64,000 bases of DNA, taken from the NCBI GenBank assembly GCA_034044135.1, contig CP139021.1, positions 7,600,105 to 7,664,104 of the forward strand, written 5' to 3'. Positions 17,889 through 26,421 of the stretch are shown here, piece after piece. Origin of the DNA: Flammeovirgaceae bacterium SG7u.111. GTDB lineage: Bacteria; Bacteroidota; Bacteroidia; Cytophagales; Flammeovirgaceae. The position numbers and the translations under genes are program-made. The notes under the pieces were generated by a model that was not told the DNA's origin, did no database searches, and saw only the letters and a program-made list of their open reading frames with translations. The first letter of the stretch is position 1. Each line of letters begins with the position of its first letter.

Positions 17889-17908
17889 CTTTGTAACTTT
17901 ATACAAAG
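17889..17908 (+). promoter_or_regulatory. Palindrome/possible -7 element before the CHAT gene
   Basis: CTTTGTA and TACAAAG form a perfect 7-bp inverted repeat around ACTTTA, 12 bases before the CHAT start codon. It contains TAACTTTA, close to the TAnnTTTG -7 consensus. It could be a promoter core, an operator or an mRNA hairpin at the ribosome-binding region. Confidence 0.35.
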
Positions 17909-17920
17909 CCAAATTTAATT

Positions 17921-20900
17921 ATGTCAATACTCAAGACTATCACATTGTATTCTGTTGGAAGAAAATCATTTGTAATCGTTTTTTTGTTTTTAATCCCTTC
18001 TTTTGTTTTGGGCCAGCGCCTTGGCGGTTTGGAGAAAGATGTAGGGCTTGCTCGCTCTTACGATGAACAAGCATGGAAACTTGAGCGGAATTTTGAACAT
18101 CAGAAGGCATATGCGCTTTACCAAAAAAGCATGGCTATTTATGAGGAATATGGCTTATGGGGGGATTATATAAAAAACCTCAGAGGGCTTATGGTGATAG
18201 AAGCGTTTAGAGGGAATGTGGAAAAAGGGCAGGGCATAATACGCGTTGCCGACAGCTTAATTGCCGTACACAAGGTGATACAAAGTGAACCGCTATTTAA
18301 AGTTCTGGAAGGGAAGTCCTTTTTCTACCTTGTTTTGGAAAAACCAGACAGTGTTATTAGGTTTTCAAATGAAACCCTCGCTCTTTATAGAACATCAGGA
18401 GGATTGGGGAAAATAGAGGCAGCTAGGGTGTATAATGGTATTGCTGGAGCATATGATCAGCAAGACCGATTTGATCTGGCTATTCAATATTTTGATAGCG
18501 CTACCTACCTTGTTGAAGAAGCAGAGGGTCTTGAAAGCAGCTTTGCCTCCACTATTTTTTACAACAAAGCAGCTACATATAAAAAGGCGGGGAATTATGA
18601 AAAAGCACTGGAGTATGATTTCAGAAGTCTGGAAATTTCTAGGCAATTTCTAGACCCCTATCATATATATATAGCTACCAGTTATTTAGGTATTGGACAG
18701 GATTATCTTGGGAGAAACAATGGTAAGGAAGATGTTAAACTTGCTCTTGAGCAGTTTGACAAATGCAATGAAATTCTTAACGTAAATCCTGATATCAACT
18801 ACCTATATCATGTATATGCTGCATATGGGGAGGCTTATAATATATTAGGAGAATTTGAAAAATCTGAGGACTATTATTTGAAAGCCATTCAGATAGTTGT
18901 CAATCTTTTTGGTGAACAATACTCAGAACTTATCCAGTATTACCATGCTCTTTCTGAAGTGTACATGGGAATGGGGGATAGAGATAAAGCTGAAAAATAT
19001 TTGGAAAAGGCACTTGTGCTGATAGAATCAGATGAAGCAATGAGTTTTCGCTCTAAAGCTAATAATAGGCTTTTATTGGCTCAGTGTAAGATTAAGTTTG
19101 ATCCGCTTTCAGATAATGTTGGGGTTTTATATCAAGAAGCACTGTCAATTTTAGTAAGTGATTTTCAACCTACAAATATATTTGATAACCCAACGGTAGA
19201 TCAACTTTCTTCGGATAATACGATTTTAAATATTTTACTGGATAAAGCAGAGTTTTTGGAACAGTCCTTTGAAGAAAATAATGATGCTGCTTATCTCGAT
19301 GCGGCTCTTAATTCGTACCTCCTCGCAACTGAGTACATAAAACTTGCAAGGAAGGGGTTGATAACTATGCGTTATAAACTCACCCTCAACGAGAGGAATG
19401 ATGAGTTGTACGAAAAGGCTATTCAACTAGCACTCAGGCTTTTTGAGCTTCAGCCCGAAGAGACTTATTTGTTGAAAGCTATTGAGATGGTGGAAAACCG
19501 TAAGTCATCTTTGTTGCTCGATCAGCTTTCAGAGATTGAAGCAAAAAGCTTTTCTAATATCCCCGATAGCTTATTGGAAAGGGACAAAAGGCTCAAGAGT
19601 GATATTGATTATGCTGGGAAACTGATTTTCGAGCAGTCCTCCTTGCCCCCTGACCAAAGGGATGACGCTTTGATAGCTGAGTATAGGGCACGGGTTTTTA
19701 ATTTGGAACATGAAAGGGAGCAGCTCATAAAAAAATTGGAAAGTGGCTTTCCCGAATATGTACAATTAAAGCATAACCCAGAGAACTTTGATGTAGCCGA
19801 GGTACAAAGTCTGATTAAAGAAAACCAAGCTATTGTAGAGTTTTTCTGGGGGAAAGATTCGCTTTATGTTTTTACCATTGGGAAAAAAGATGTTAGTTAC
19901 CATATAGTGCCAAATATTGTAGTACTTGAAACAGAAGTGAATATGTTTTTGAGTGCACTGAAATCAGGCGATATTGATGGTTTTGTAGAAAATGCTCATG
20001 CTATATATAGTAAGTTGTTAGCTGGTAAATCAGAGCAAATCCTTCAAAAGACAGATTACGTATGCATTATTCCTGATAATATTTTGAGTTATATCCCTTT
20101 TGAAACACTGATTAGCCATGTGCCAGAAGGCAGGTTGAATTACAGGAAGTTGCCTTACCTTATTAAAAACTATACTATTTCATACCACTACTCTGCCAGC
20201 CTACTTACTAAGTCTATAAACGTTGAGAAATCAAAAGATTGGGATGAGCCTTTTATTGGTTTTGCCCCCACGTTTAACCAACAAAAAGTAGCCAGACATA
20301 GAGGATCTCCTACAGATAGTATTATTATAGGTCAGTTACTCAATTTGCCACAAGCGGCGGCAGAGGTTGAGAATATTTCAGATTTCCTAGGCGGCACGTA
20401 TCATTTAGGGGAAACAGCCTCAGAGGAAACATTCAAAAAAATGGCCAACAATAATCAGGTTATCCATTTGGCTACGCACACTATTATAAATGATGTAAAT
20501 CCACTTTACTCTAAGTTGGTTTTTACCCCTAATGCAGATAAAACTGAGGATGGAATGTTGCATACTTATGAGCTTTATAATATGCAGCTTAATGCCCAAA
20601 TGGTTAGTTTGAGTGCGTGTAATACAGGCGTGGGTCGCTATTTTAAGGGCGAGGGAATTGTCAGTCTGGCCAGGGGCTTTATGTATGCCGGAGTACCTAA
20701 TGTAATGATGAGCTTTTGGTCAGTACCCGACCAGTCTACAGCGAAGATAATGCAGTCGTTTTACGAGGAAATAGAAAAGGACAACAGCCGTGCTGTTGCC
20801 CTTCGAAATGCTAAATTATCGTATCTTAAAAATTCCGATGCTCTTACGGCAAACCCTTATTATTGGGGAGCATTTGTCCTTTTAGGCGAGATAGAAGATA

Positions 20901-20995
20901 ACTCTTCTAGCCCATTGGAGAAGTATTGGTGGCTTCTGCTCATTCCTGCATTGGGCTTGGCTTGGATTGTAGCACTTAAAGCTCGTTCAAGATAG
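17921..20995 (+). CDS. TPR-CHAT caspase-like peptidase, exported
   Basis: A 1024-residue protein with an N-terminal signal peptide (VIVFLFLIPSFVLGQ), a long array of tetratricopeptide repeats (about residues 40-520), a coiled-coil-rich stretch (about 520-640), a CHAT domain (about 690-985) and a C-terminal membrane anchor (WWLLLIPALGLAWIVAL). The caspase-like dyad is visible as H853 in VIHLATHT and C900 in LSACNTG. The CHAT family (separase/gingipain fold) cleaves proteins when activated through partner domains. It overlaps tail-to-tail by 20 bases with the TPR membrane protein of the sigma-factor operon, suggesting one module. Substrate and trigger are unknown. Predicted to be anchored in the cytoplasmic membrane with the protease outside the cytoplasm. 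Confidence 0.92.
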   Translation: MSILKTITLYSVGRKSFVIVFLFLIPSFVLGQRLGGLEKDVGLARSYDEQAWKLERNFEHQKAYALYQKSMAIYEEYGLWGDYIKNLRGLMVIEAFRGNVEKGQGIIRVADSLIAVHKVIQSEPLFKVLEGKSFFYLVLEKPDSVIRFSNETLALYRTSGGLGKIEAARVYNGIAGAYDQQDRFDLAIQYFDSATYLVEEAEGLESSFASTIFYNKAATYKKAGNYEKALEYDFRSLEISRQFLDPYHIYIATSYLGIGQDYLGRNNGKEDVKLALEQFDKCNEILNVNPDINYLYHVYAAYGEAYNILGEFEKSEDYYLKAIQIVVNLFGEQYSELIQYYHALSEVYMGMGDRDKAEKYLEKALVLIESDEAMSFRSKANNRLLLAQCKIKFDPLSDNVGVLYQEALSILVSDFQPTNIFDNPTVDQLSSDNTILNILLDKAEFLEQSFEENNDAAYLDAALNSYLLATEYIKLARKGLITMRYKLTLNERNDELYEKAIQLALRLFELQPEETYLLKAIEMVENRKSSLLLDQLSEIEAKSFSNIPDSLLERDKRLKSDIDYAGKLIFEQSSLPPDQRDDALIAEYRARVFNLEHEREQLIKKLESGFPEYVQLKHNPENFDVAEVQSLIKENQAIVEFFWGKDSLYVFTIGKKDVSYHIVPNIVVLETEVNMFLSALKSGDIDGFVENAHAIYSKLLAGKSEQILQKTDYVCIIPDNILSYIPFETLISHVPEGRLNYRKLPYLIKNYTISYHYSASLLTKSINVEKSKDWDEPFIGFAPTFNQQKVARHRGSPTDSIIIGQLLNLPQAAAEVENISDFLGGTYHLGETASEETFKKMANNNQVIHLATHTIINDVNPLYSKLVFTPNADKTEDGMLHTYELYNMQLNAQMVSLSACNTGVGRYFKGEGIVSLARGFMYAGVPNVMMSFWSVPDQSTAKIMQSFYEEIEKDNSRAVALRNAKLSYLKNSDALTANPYYWGAFVLLGEIEDNSSSPLEKYWWLLLIPALGLAWIVALKARSR

Positions 20996-21707
20996 CTTTA
21001 GCTTTTTCTGAATAGCTGCTTTCTTCTTTTACTATCACTTCAAACTGAATTTTAGCCTCTTCTGAAAGTCCTTTTTGAAGATATGCCATGCCCAAGTACC
21101 ACTGCGATGGCTCAAAGTATAAGCCCTCTTCATCTTGGGACATGTCTTCCAAGATAGAAGTTGCTTCCGATGCCTCGCCAATACTAATAAGCGAGACTGC
21201 CATATAGAAGCGCATTGAATCATCGCCAGGAGCTTGCTTCAGCGCTTCTTTAAACGCATCTGCCGCTGCTTCAAAGTCTTTTTGGTCATATAGTTGGAAA
21301 GCTTTATTAATCCCTTGTTGCCCACCTCTGGCATTAGGGCTGGCTACGTTCATATATGGCTCATAGTAGGCCATGAAAACCTCTTCGCTACTTTTTACAT
21401 TGTATAGTAAAAAATAGGATGCCATTATCAATATAGAAAGCGATGCGGCAAGGCTAAAGACAAGCCTTTGCTTCATTTTTATGACTTGGAAAGGTGTTTT
21501 CTCCTCTGTTGCCTCTCTTAGTTTTTGCTTCAGCTCTTCGTTGAACTGCGCTTCCAACGCAGCCAAAAAATGACTATGCAAAGATACTTCTTCGGCAAAC
21601 TCAGGGCTATCGCCCATGTATTCTTCGAATAGTTTGCGCTCCTCTTCATCCATGGTGTTTTGGAGGTAGGCTTCTATCTGGTCAAGGTCAAATTTGTATG
21701 ATTCCAT
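20976..21707 (-). CDS. TPR membrane protein, possible anti-sigma partner of the ECF factor
   Basis: A 243-residue protein with an acidic helical N-terminus (about 1-90), one membrane span (RLVFSLAASLSILIMASYFL, about residues 94-113) and extracytoplasmic TPR repeats (FQLYDQKDFEAAADAFKEAL, WYLGMAYLQKGLSEEAKIQF). The start codon is one base after the stop of the sigma factor, a spacing that implies translational coupling. Position and topology are those of an anti-sigma factor, with a cytoplasmic N-domain and a periplasmic sensor. However, no classical zinc anti-sigma motif is present, so that role is inference. The stop overlaps the end of the CHAT gene. Confidence 0.8.
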   Translation of the reverse strand: MESYKFDLDQIEAYLQNTMDEEERKLFEEYMGDSPEFAEEVSLHSHFLAALEAQFNEELKQKLREATEEKTPFQVIKMKQRLVFSLAASLSILIMASYFLLYNVKSSEEVFMAYYEPYMNVASPNARGGQQGINKAFQLYDQKDFEAAADAFKEALKQAPGDDSMRFYMAVSLISIGEASEATSILEDMSQDEEGLYFEPSQWYLGMAYLQKGLSEEAKIQFEVIVKEESSYSEKAKAILNEL

Positions 21708-21708
21708 G

Positions 21709-22290
21709 TTATAAAAGGTCTTCTTTGGTATATTTTTGTTTGATTAGTTTCTTTAGTTCATTCACACAACGTAGCTTTTGAGACTTCACTACATTTTCAT
21801 TTTTATAATTCAATTCCCTTGCAATTACTTCCATGGGATATTTTTTGTAATAAAACATTTTCAAAATAGAGTGACAAGGGTCTTTGATTTGTTGTAAAAT
21901 TCCTCTTATCATTTCTACTTTTTCCGAAGAGACTATTTCTTTCTCAATACTATCTGAAGTATCAAATGCATAGGTAGTCCCATCTTCATGCAGGTCAATC
22001 CGTTTGCTTTTGTGCAGATGTTTGAGAACAAGATTTTTAGCTATGGCAAAAATGTAGGTTTTTAGAGAGCTGCTTAATTCTGTGAGCTTTCCTAGTCTTA
22101 CATTGTCATTAAAACTGATAATAGCATCTTGGAATACATCTTCCGCCTCATCTTCTCTCAGTTGGTAGTACTTATAAGCCCAACCCAAGAAATCTTTTTT
22201 GTTTTTGGTATAGAGCCATACTAACACACTTTCATCTCCTCCTTGAAGCTTCAAAAGCAACTCCTGATCCTTACTACTTGCTGAATTCAT
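21709..22290 (-). CDS. ECF-type RNA polymerase sigma-70 factor
   Basis: A 193-residue sigma factor with only regions 2 and 4. Region 2 includes LREDEAEDVFQDAIISF (core binding and -10 recognition, about residues 42-58). Region 4 carries a helix-turn-helix as YPMEVIARELNYKNENVVKSQ near residues 151-171. It probably drives its own operon and perhaps the convergent CHAT gene. Signal input would come through the TPR membrane protein immediately downstream. The operon is divergent from the repeat protein at 22635. Confidence 0.93.
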   Translation of the reverse strand: MNSASSKDQELLLKLQGGDESVLVWLYTKNKKDFLGWAYKYYQLREDEAEDVFQDAIISFNDNVRLGKLTELSSSLKTYIFAIAKNLVLKHLHKSKRIDLHEDGTTYAFDTSDSIEKEIVSSEKVEMIRGILQQIKDPCHSILKMFYYKKYPMEVIARELNYKNENVVKSQKLRCVNELKKLIKQKYTKEDLL

Positions 22291-22634
22291 ACTTTTATTA
22301 TCTGAAGATTTAAATCGTAAACTTGTTGTTTGTATTTATTTACAGACAATCAGCCCTTTACGAGAAATTGTCTGTTTAATTTAGTTTTTATCTTATACAT
22401 CTCCTATTCAAAAAAGCAAATAGGAATTATGGATGCCAGTTTTTGTAAGCTTCCAAATGTTTCAAGTGGTATTATGAAAATGTTGGTTTTTACAGGACTA
22501 AATTATTGGCTAGCCGCTTGTATGGTATTATAACCAAATATCTATAATACAATCCTTTGTTCACAATAACGGTATTCTCGAGTTCTTCGCTATGTCATTA
22601 GGATGGCAAGCAAAAATCAATAAAGATTCAAGTT
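22291..22634. other. Divergent promoter region, sigma-factor operon and repeat protein
   Basis: A 344-base AT-rich spacer. A reading frame for 67 residues at 22330-22533 has no recognisable domain and an unconvincing composition, so it was not annotated. No repeat or RNA structure stands out. Confidence 0.4.
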
Positions 22635-23747
22635 ATGAAGAAACGAGTATTTATCATATCGCTCATTGTCCTGCAATTTAGTCACCTATTAAGCTTTTCC
22701 CAAAGTTTTGACATACCAACCAAGGGGGCAGGGATAAGTTTTGGTAATTCTGCTAAGTTCACCGGATTGAGATTTAACTTCTCAGATCATAATATAGAAA
22801 AGATAAACGGGGTAAATGTAACTATTTGGGCACCTAAAGAAGAGACTTTTTTGGGGAAAACAAGTGGGATTTTGGTGGGGCTTCCACTTACAGGTGGTGG
22901 GGAAGTCAGGGGTATTTCCATTGGTGGTGGAGTAATGGCATCTCAGAGTATGCACGGTATCAGTATAGGGATAGTAGGTGCAGGAGCTGGTGGGAATATG
23001 GCTGGTATCAATGTAGGAGGAATTGGGCTTGGTACAGGAGGAAGTCTTTCAGGTATTAATATAGGTGGAGTAGGTCTGGGTTCGGGAGGGAATATGAGCG
23101 GAATTAATATTGGAGGTATAGGAACTGGCTCTGGAGGAAATCTTTCAGGTTTTAATGTTGGAGGTATAGGGCTTGGGAGTGGGGGTGACATGGTAGGAAT
23201 CAACCTTGCTGGTCTGGGAATGGGTGCAGGAGGTAGCCTGAAAGGAATTAGTTTTGCTGGAATTGGTTTGGGTTCAAGTAGCGATATTGTTGGAATTCAA
23301 GCTGCTTTGGTGGGTTTAGGTGCCGGGGAAAATCTAAAGGGGCTTAGTGTAGCGGGTATTGGGCTTGGTTCGGGTAATACCTTAGCAGGTATTCAAGTAG
23401 CAGGTGTAGGGTTAGGAGCGGGCAATACGGTGTCGGGAATTCAAATAGCAGGGGTTGGTATTGGTGCTCCTGAGATAAAAGGTTTGAGTGTGGCTCTTGT
23501 GGTAGGAGGTGGTGAAATAACTGGAATAACTGTCGCGCCAGCATATTTACAGATAGAGGAAGATGGGCATTATACTGGACTTGCTGTTAGTTCTTGTACT
23601 ATTTCAAAAGGAACTTTTACAGGTGTTGGTATCGGTATTTTCAATTATACCCGCTCACTTAAGGGTATCCAGTTTGGCTTACTTAATTATGTAAAAGATA
23701 ATCCCAAAAGCTTGAGGCTTCTGCCAATTTTTAATGCGTCTTTTTAG
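22635..23747 (+). CDS. Surface repeat protein with 16-residue Gly-rich repeats (LA_2272-like)
   Basis: A 370-residue exported protein: signal peptide (IISLIVLQFSHLLSFSQ), an N-terminal region of about 85 residues, then about twelve units of a 16-residue repeat of form x-G-I-x-I-G-G-x-G-L-G-x-G-G-x-h from residue 107 to about 295. After this comes a C-terminal part with more loosely spaced G-I-x-h-G motifs and an FGLLNYVKDNPKSLRLLPIFNASF-like end. Regular two-strand spacing suggests a beta-solenoid or a beta-barrel-type surface protein. It resembles the Leptospira LA_2272 surface-repeat family by pattern. Function is unknown; a surface or adhesion role is inferred only from export and repeats. 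Confidence 0.8.
   Translation: MKKRVFIISLIVLQFSHLLSFSQSFDIPTKGAGISFGNSAKFTGLRFNFSDHNIEKINGVNVTIWAPKEETFLGKTSGILVGLPLTGGGEVRGISIGGGVMASQSMHGISIGIVGAGAGGNMAGINVGGIGLGTGGSLSGINIGGVGLGSGGNMSGINIGGIGTGSGGNLSGFNVGGIGLGSGGDMVGINLAGLGMGAGGSLKGISFAGIGLGSSSDIVGIQAALVGLGAGENLKGLSVAGIGLGSGNTLAGIQVAGVGLGAGNTVSGIQIAGVGIGAPEIKGLSVALVVGGGEITGITVAPAYLQIEEDGHYTGLAVSSCTISKGTFTGVGIGIFNYTRSLKGIQFGLLNYVKDNPKSLRLLPIFNASF
22953..23519 (+). repeat. 48-bp in-frame tandem repeat array
   Basis: Ten complete 48-bp units (16 codons) and two shortened units (15 and 14 codons) within the surface repeat gene. Units differ at many third positions and at the variable residues, so the array is old rather than freshly amplified. 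It could still be a site of slippage or recombination between cells. Confidence 0.85.
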
Positions 23748-23825
23748 GTAAGTTGGTTTTTCATATTTGTATGTAAGCGAAAAGAATCTTTCTTTTGGGT
23801 AAAAGAATTGATACCTAAACTGAAG

Positions 23826-25301
23826 ATGAAAAAAGAATATATTATTGGCCTGGACTTAGGGACTACAAGTGTAAAATCATTAGCCTATAGCCTCGATGGA
23901 AAAGTATTAAAAGTGGCTAATGTGCCCATTAGTACGCATAGACCTAGCCAGCAAATTAGCGAGCAGGTTCCTGATGAAGTACTTTCAGCTGTGATAAAGA
24001 GCTTGTGTGAGGTAGCTGAAGGACGACAGCCCATGGCTATATCAGTAAGCAGTGCTATGCATAGCATAATTGCAGTAGATAAAGATGGAAAACTGCTGAC
24101 CAATGCAATTATTTGGTCCGATACCAGAAGTATTCAAGAAGCCGAAGAAATTAAAAAAAGTGCGAATGGGCATGTGATTTATAAAAATACAGGTACACCC
24201 ATTCACCCAATGTCACCATTAGCCAAGTTGGTTTGGTTGAAGAAAAACGAACCAGAGATCCATCAAAATGCCTTTCGTTTTCTTTCACTCAAAGAATATA
24301 TCTTATTCAAGTTTTTTGGAGAATATGTGGTAGATCATTCTATTGCTTCCGCTAGTGGGTTATTTAATAACTCAACTTTACAATGGGACGAAATAGCATT
24401 GGAGATAGCAGGCATTACTTCTGAAAGGCTTTCTCGTCCAGTCCCCAGTACTTTTCAGTTAAAAGGGTTGAGACAAGAGTATGCTGATGCCATAGGCATT
24501 GGGAAAACAACTCCATTTGTGGTTGGGGCGAGCGATGGCTGCTTGGCAAACCTAGGTGCCAATGCAATGAAAAAAGGCGAAGCTTCGGTGACTATTGGTA
24601 CAAGTGGGGCTATAAGGGTAGCTAGCTCAGCGCCAATTGCCGATGATCAAGAAAGGCTATTCAGTTATGTGCTCAATGAGCATCATTTTATTTCGGGAGG
24701 GCCTATCAACAATGGAGGGATTGCCTTGCAATGGTTTTGCCAATCTGTTTTACAGTTTGTAGAAAAACCTATGGATAAAGCAATGGAACTGGCAGCTAGT
24801 GTTGAGCCAGGAGCAAATGGATTGGTTTTTTTGCCCTACTTGCTAGGCGAAAGAGCTCCTATATGGGATGGGGCAGCGAAAAGTGCTTTTGTTGGACTCA
24901 CCTTTAATCATACTATTGCCCATATGGCTAGGGCGGTGCTAGAAGGAGTTGCATTTTCTATCAAGCATGTAGCCGAAGCCTTGGAAGAAAATGTAGGGAA
25001 ACTTGATGTAGTTTACGCAAGCGGTGGTTTTGCCAATTCGGACTTGTGGGTGCAGATACTTGCCGATGTTTTGGGGGCAAAAATTAACATTACTGAAAGC
25101 CATGAAAATTCTGCTATCGGCGCTGCTATCCTTGGTTTATATGCACTAGGGAATATTTCGGACCTGAGTAATTTGAGTGACTTGGTTAAAGTATCACGAG
25201 AGTTTAACCCTAACCCAACCTTCAGAGAAAAGTATTCTAAAAACTTCGAGGTGTATAGAGGTCTGTATGGAAAGCTCAAAGATGATTTCCATTCTATTTA
25301 A
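23826..25301 (+). CDS. FGGY-family carbohydrate kinase, gluconokinase-like
   Basis: A 491-residue sugar kinase of the FGGY family, which phosphorylates a sugar or sugar acid with ATP. Phosphate-binding motif 1 is IIGLDLGTTSVKSLAYSLDG at the N-terminus. IWSDTRSIQEA is the substrate loop, VVGASDGCLANLG and VTIGTSGAIRV follow, and VYASGGFANSDLWVQILADVLG is the adenosine/FGGY signature region near residues 398-420. Best match by pattern is gluconokinase, but xylulokinase-like specificity is not excluded. The ATG at 23826 was preferred over a TTG six codons earlier because the conserved sequence begins there. No sugar-metabolic neighbours are present. Confidence 0.88.
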   Translation: MKKEYIIGLDLGTTSVKSLAYSLDGKVLKVANVPISTHRPSQQISEQVPDEVLSAVIKSLCEVAEGRQPMAISVSSAMHSIIAVDKDGKLLTNAIIWSDTRSIQEAEEIKKSANGHVIYKNTGTPIHPMSPLAKLVWLKKNEPEIHQNAFRFLSLKEYILFKFFGEYVVDHSIASASGLFNNSTLQWDEIALEIAGITSERLSRPVPSTFQLKGLRQEYADAIGIGKTTPFVVGASDGCLANLGANAMKKGEASVTIGTSGAIRVASSAPIADDQERLFSYVLNEHHFISGGPINNGGIALQWFCQSVLQFVEKPMDKAMELAASVEPGANGLVFLPYLLGERAPIWDGAAKSAFVGLTFNHTIAHMARAVLEGVAFSIKHVAEALEENVGKLDVVYASGGFANSDLWVQILADVLGAKINITESHENSAIGAAILGLYALGNISDLSNLSDLVKVSREFNPNPTFREKYSKNFEVYRGLYGKLKDDFHSI

Positions 25302-25338
25302 ACCTACTTTACATTGAGTTAAGGTTGTAAAATGACCG

Positions 25339-25737
25339 CTATTCTCCTTTCAGTCATTCATGAGCTTCAGTTTCACTAGGAAAATTACCAACAGTGAAAG
25401 CTCCAGAGCTAACTTTTTAGAAACCTTGTAAAGAAAGTTGAGTAAAGAAGTCTGCAGATAAAATAACTCCCATAGTTTTTAACCCTGCTGCTACAGCTCT
25501 TGGATTCCAATCGTTGGCCTTGTGCCATGAATCAGTGGTTTTAGAGTTTTCCACCAATATTTTAGAACAGCCGCCAATTTGTTTGAAGCTTTTTAAAAGC
25601 TCTTCAGATCCAGCTTTTACCAAGTCAACGGTAATAAAACCTTCCAATCGATAAAGCACCAATTGTTTCTGAGTTATAAGTGATCAGCATAAGGTTTCCC
25701 TGTTAAGGGCTACTGGAGCAAGTGTTTTTACTGACAT
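25339..25737 (-). pseudogene. Decayed STAS-like protein, second copy of the gene at 33122
   Basis: Read on the minus strand, the segment translates in pieces to a protein similar to that at 33122-33502. KAGSEELLKSFKQIGGCSKI corresponds to KAGEAALKIFQGLDCTKI, the DSWHKANDWNPRAVAAGLK stretch corresponds to GPWNKAAEWTQSYWFPEMIKAGLQ, and ADFFTQLS to ENLFAELS. The N-terminus MSVKTLAPVALNRET...LITYNSET lies in two different frames, implying two frameshifts around 25665-25690. A TAA interrupts at 25417, and further on HEWL reads HE-stop-L through a TGG to TGA change. The remnant ends near 25339. It brackets the PKS gene on the side opposite the intact copy. Confidence 0.75.
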
Positions 25738-25952
25738 TGTATTTTTTTTAAGATTAAAATTTGTTCCCCTATTGCCAGCAATAGGGGCTATATGGAGTAT
25801 AGCACTGTCAATATTTTATGAAATTCCCCATTAAAGCACATTCAAGATGCAATATTTTGAAAAACAATGAAAAAGTGTTTACCTATTGGTAGGAGGCTGT
25901 ATTAATCAGGTATTTTGTTGTTTATCTTGCTGTTTAGATGCAGTGTACAATG

Positions 25953-26007
25953 CATTTCCCCCAGCATAGCGCTATGAGTAACAAATCATTGTGCTATACT
26001 GGGAATG
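25953..26007. repeat. Imperfect inverted repeat in the PKS leader
   Basis: CATTTCCCCCAGCATAGC (25953-25970) and GTGCTATACTGGGAATG (25991-26007) can pair imperfectly around a 20-base loop. It lies about 415 bases before the PKS start in the long gene-free stretch 25738-26421, and could be a regulator site or the end of a short leader RNA. Confidence 0.45.
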
Positions 26008-26022
26008 GCGCTAAATATAAAC

Positions 26023-26049
26023 AATGTGTGGTTATTATAAATAATGTGT
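26023..26049 (+). promoter_or_regulatory. Direct repeat AATGTGT with 20-base period upstream of PKS
   Basis: Two copies of AATGTGT (26023-26029 and 26043-26049) inside a longer similarity (TATAAAcAATGTGT and TATAAAtAATGTGT) are exactly 20 bases apart, close to two helical turns. This places them on the same face of DNA, as for a dimeric activator. It is a candidate operator only. Confidence 0.4.
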
Positions 26050-26073
26050 AATTCAAATATTTTAATAAAAATG

Positions 26074-26105
26074 AAAATAATCCTGAATAAAGTAAAAATA
26101 ATCCT
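26074..26105 (+). promoter_or_regulatory. Direct repeat AAAATAATCCT with 21-base period upstream of PKS
   Basis: Two identical 11-mers (26074-26084 and 26095-26105), 21 bases apart, directly follow the AATGTGT pair. Together they give four phased boxes in 83 bases, about 320 bases before the PKS start. The surrounding sequence 25738-26421 is AT-rich and contains no supportable gene; a -7-like TAACTTTC at 26223-26230 is also present. Confidence 0.4.
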
Positions 26106-26421
26106 ATTTAAAATTTGCTAAAGTAAGATTGATGTAAGACTTTAGCCAAATAATAACTGTCTGAACAATAATCTAAAATCGCCACGTATAAACTTACATA
26201 GAGCTAAGTTTTTAAAGTTTTGTAACTTTCTACCGTTCTCGTAGCATTTCAATATATTTAAATACCTCAAAGTAAAAATGATTTCTCGAACCTTAGAGAG
26301 CATATAGTTGTGAGCGAGTGTTTAAATTGTTTTACAGTATTAAAAGTAACCACCTTATAAATTCCCCAAGACTAACAGCCATCAATATCTTTTATCTATA
26401 AAACTTTAAACTAATAACAAA

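Noticed and set aside
22330..22533. Possible 67-residue gene in the divergent promoter region
   Set aside because: No recognisable domain, and it lies where the promoters of two divergent genes are needed.
22953..23519. Regular repeats resembling a CRISPR array
   Set aside because: The 48-bp periodicity is in frame, without spacers, and encodes a 16-residue protein repeat.
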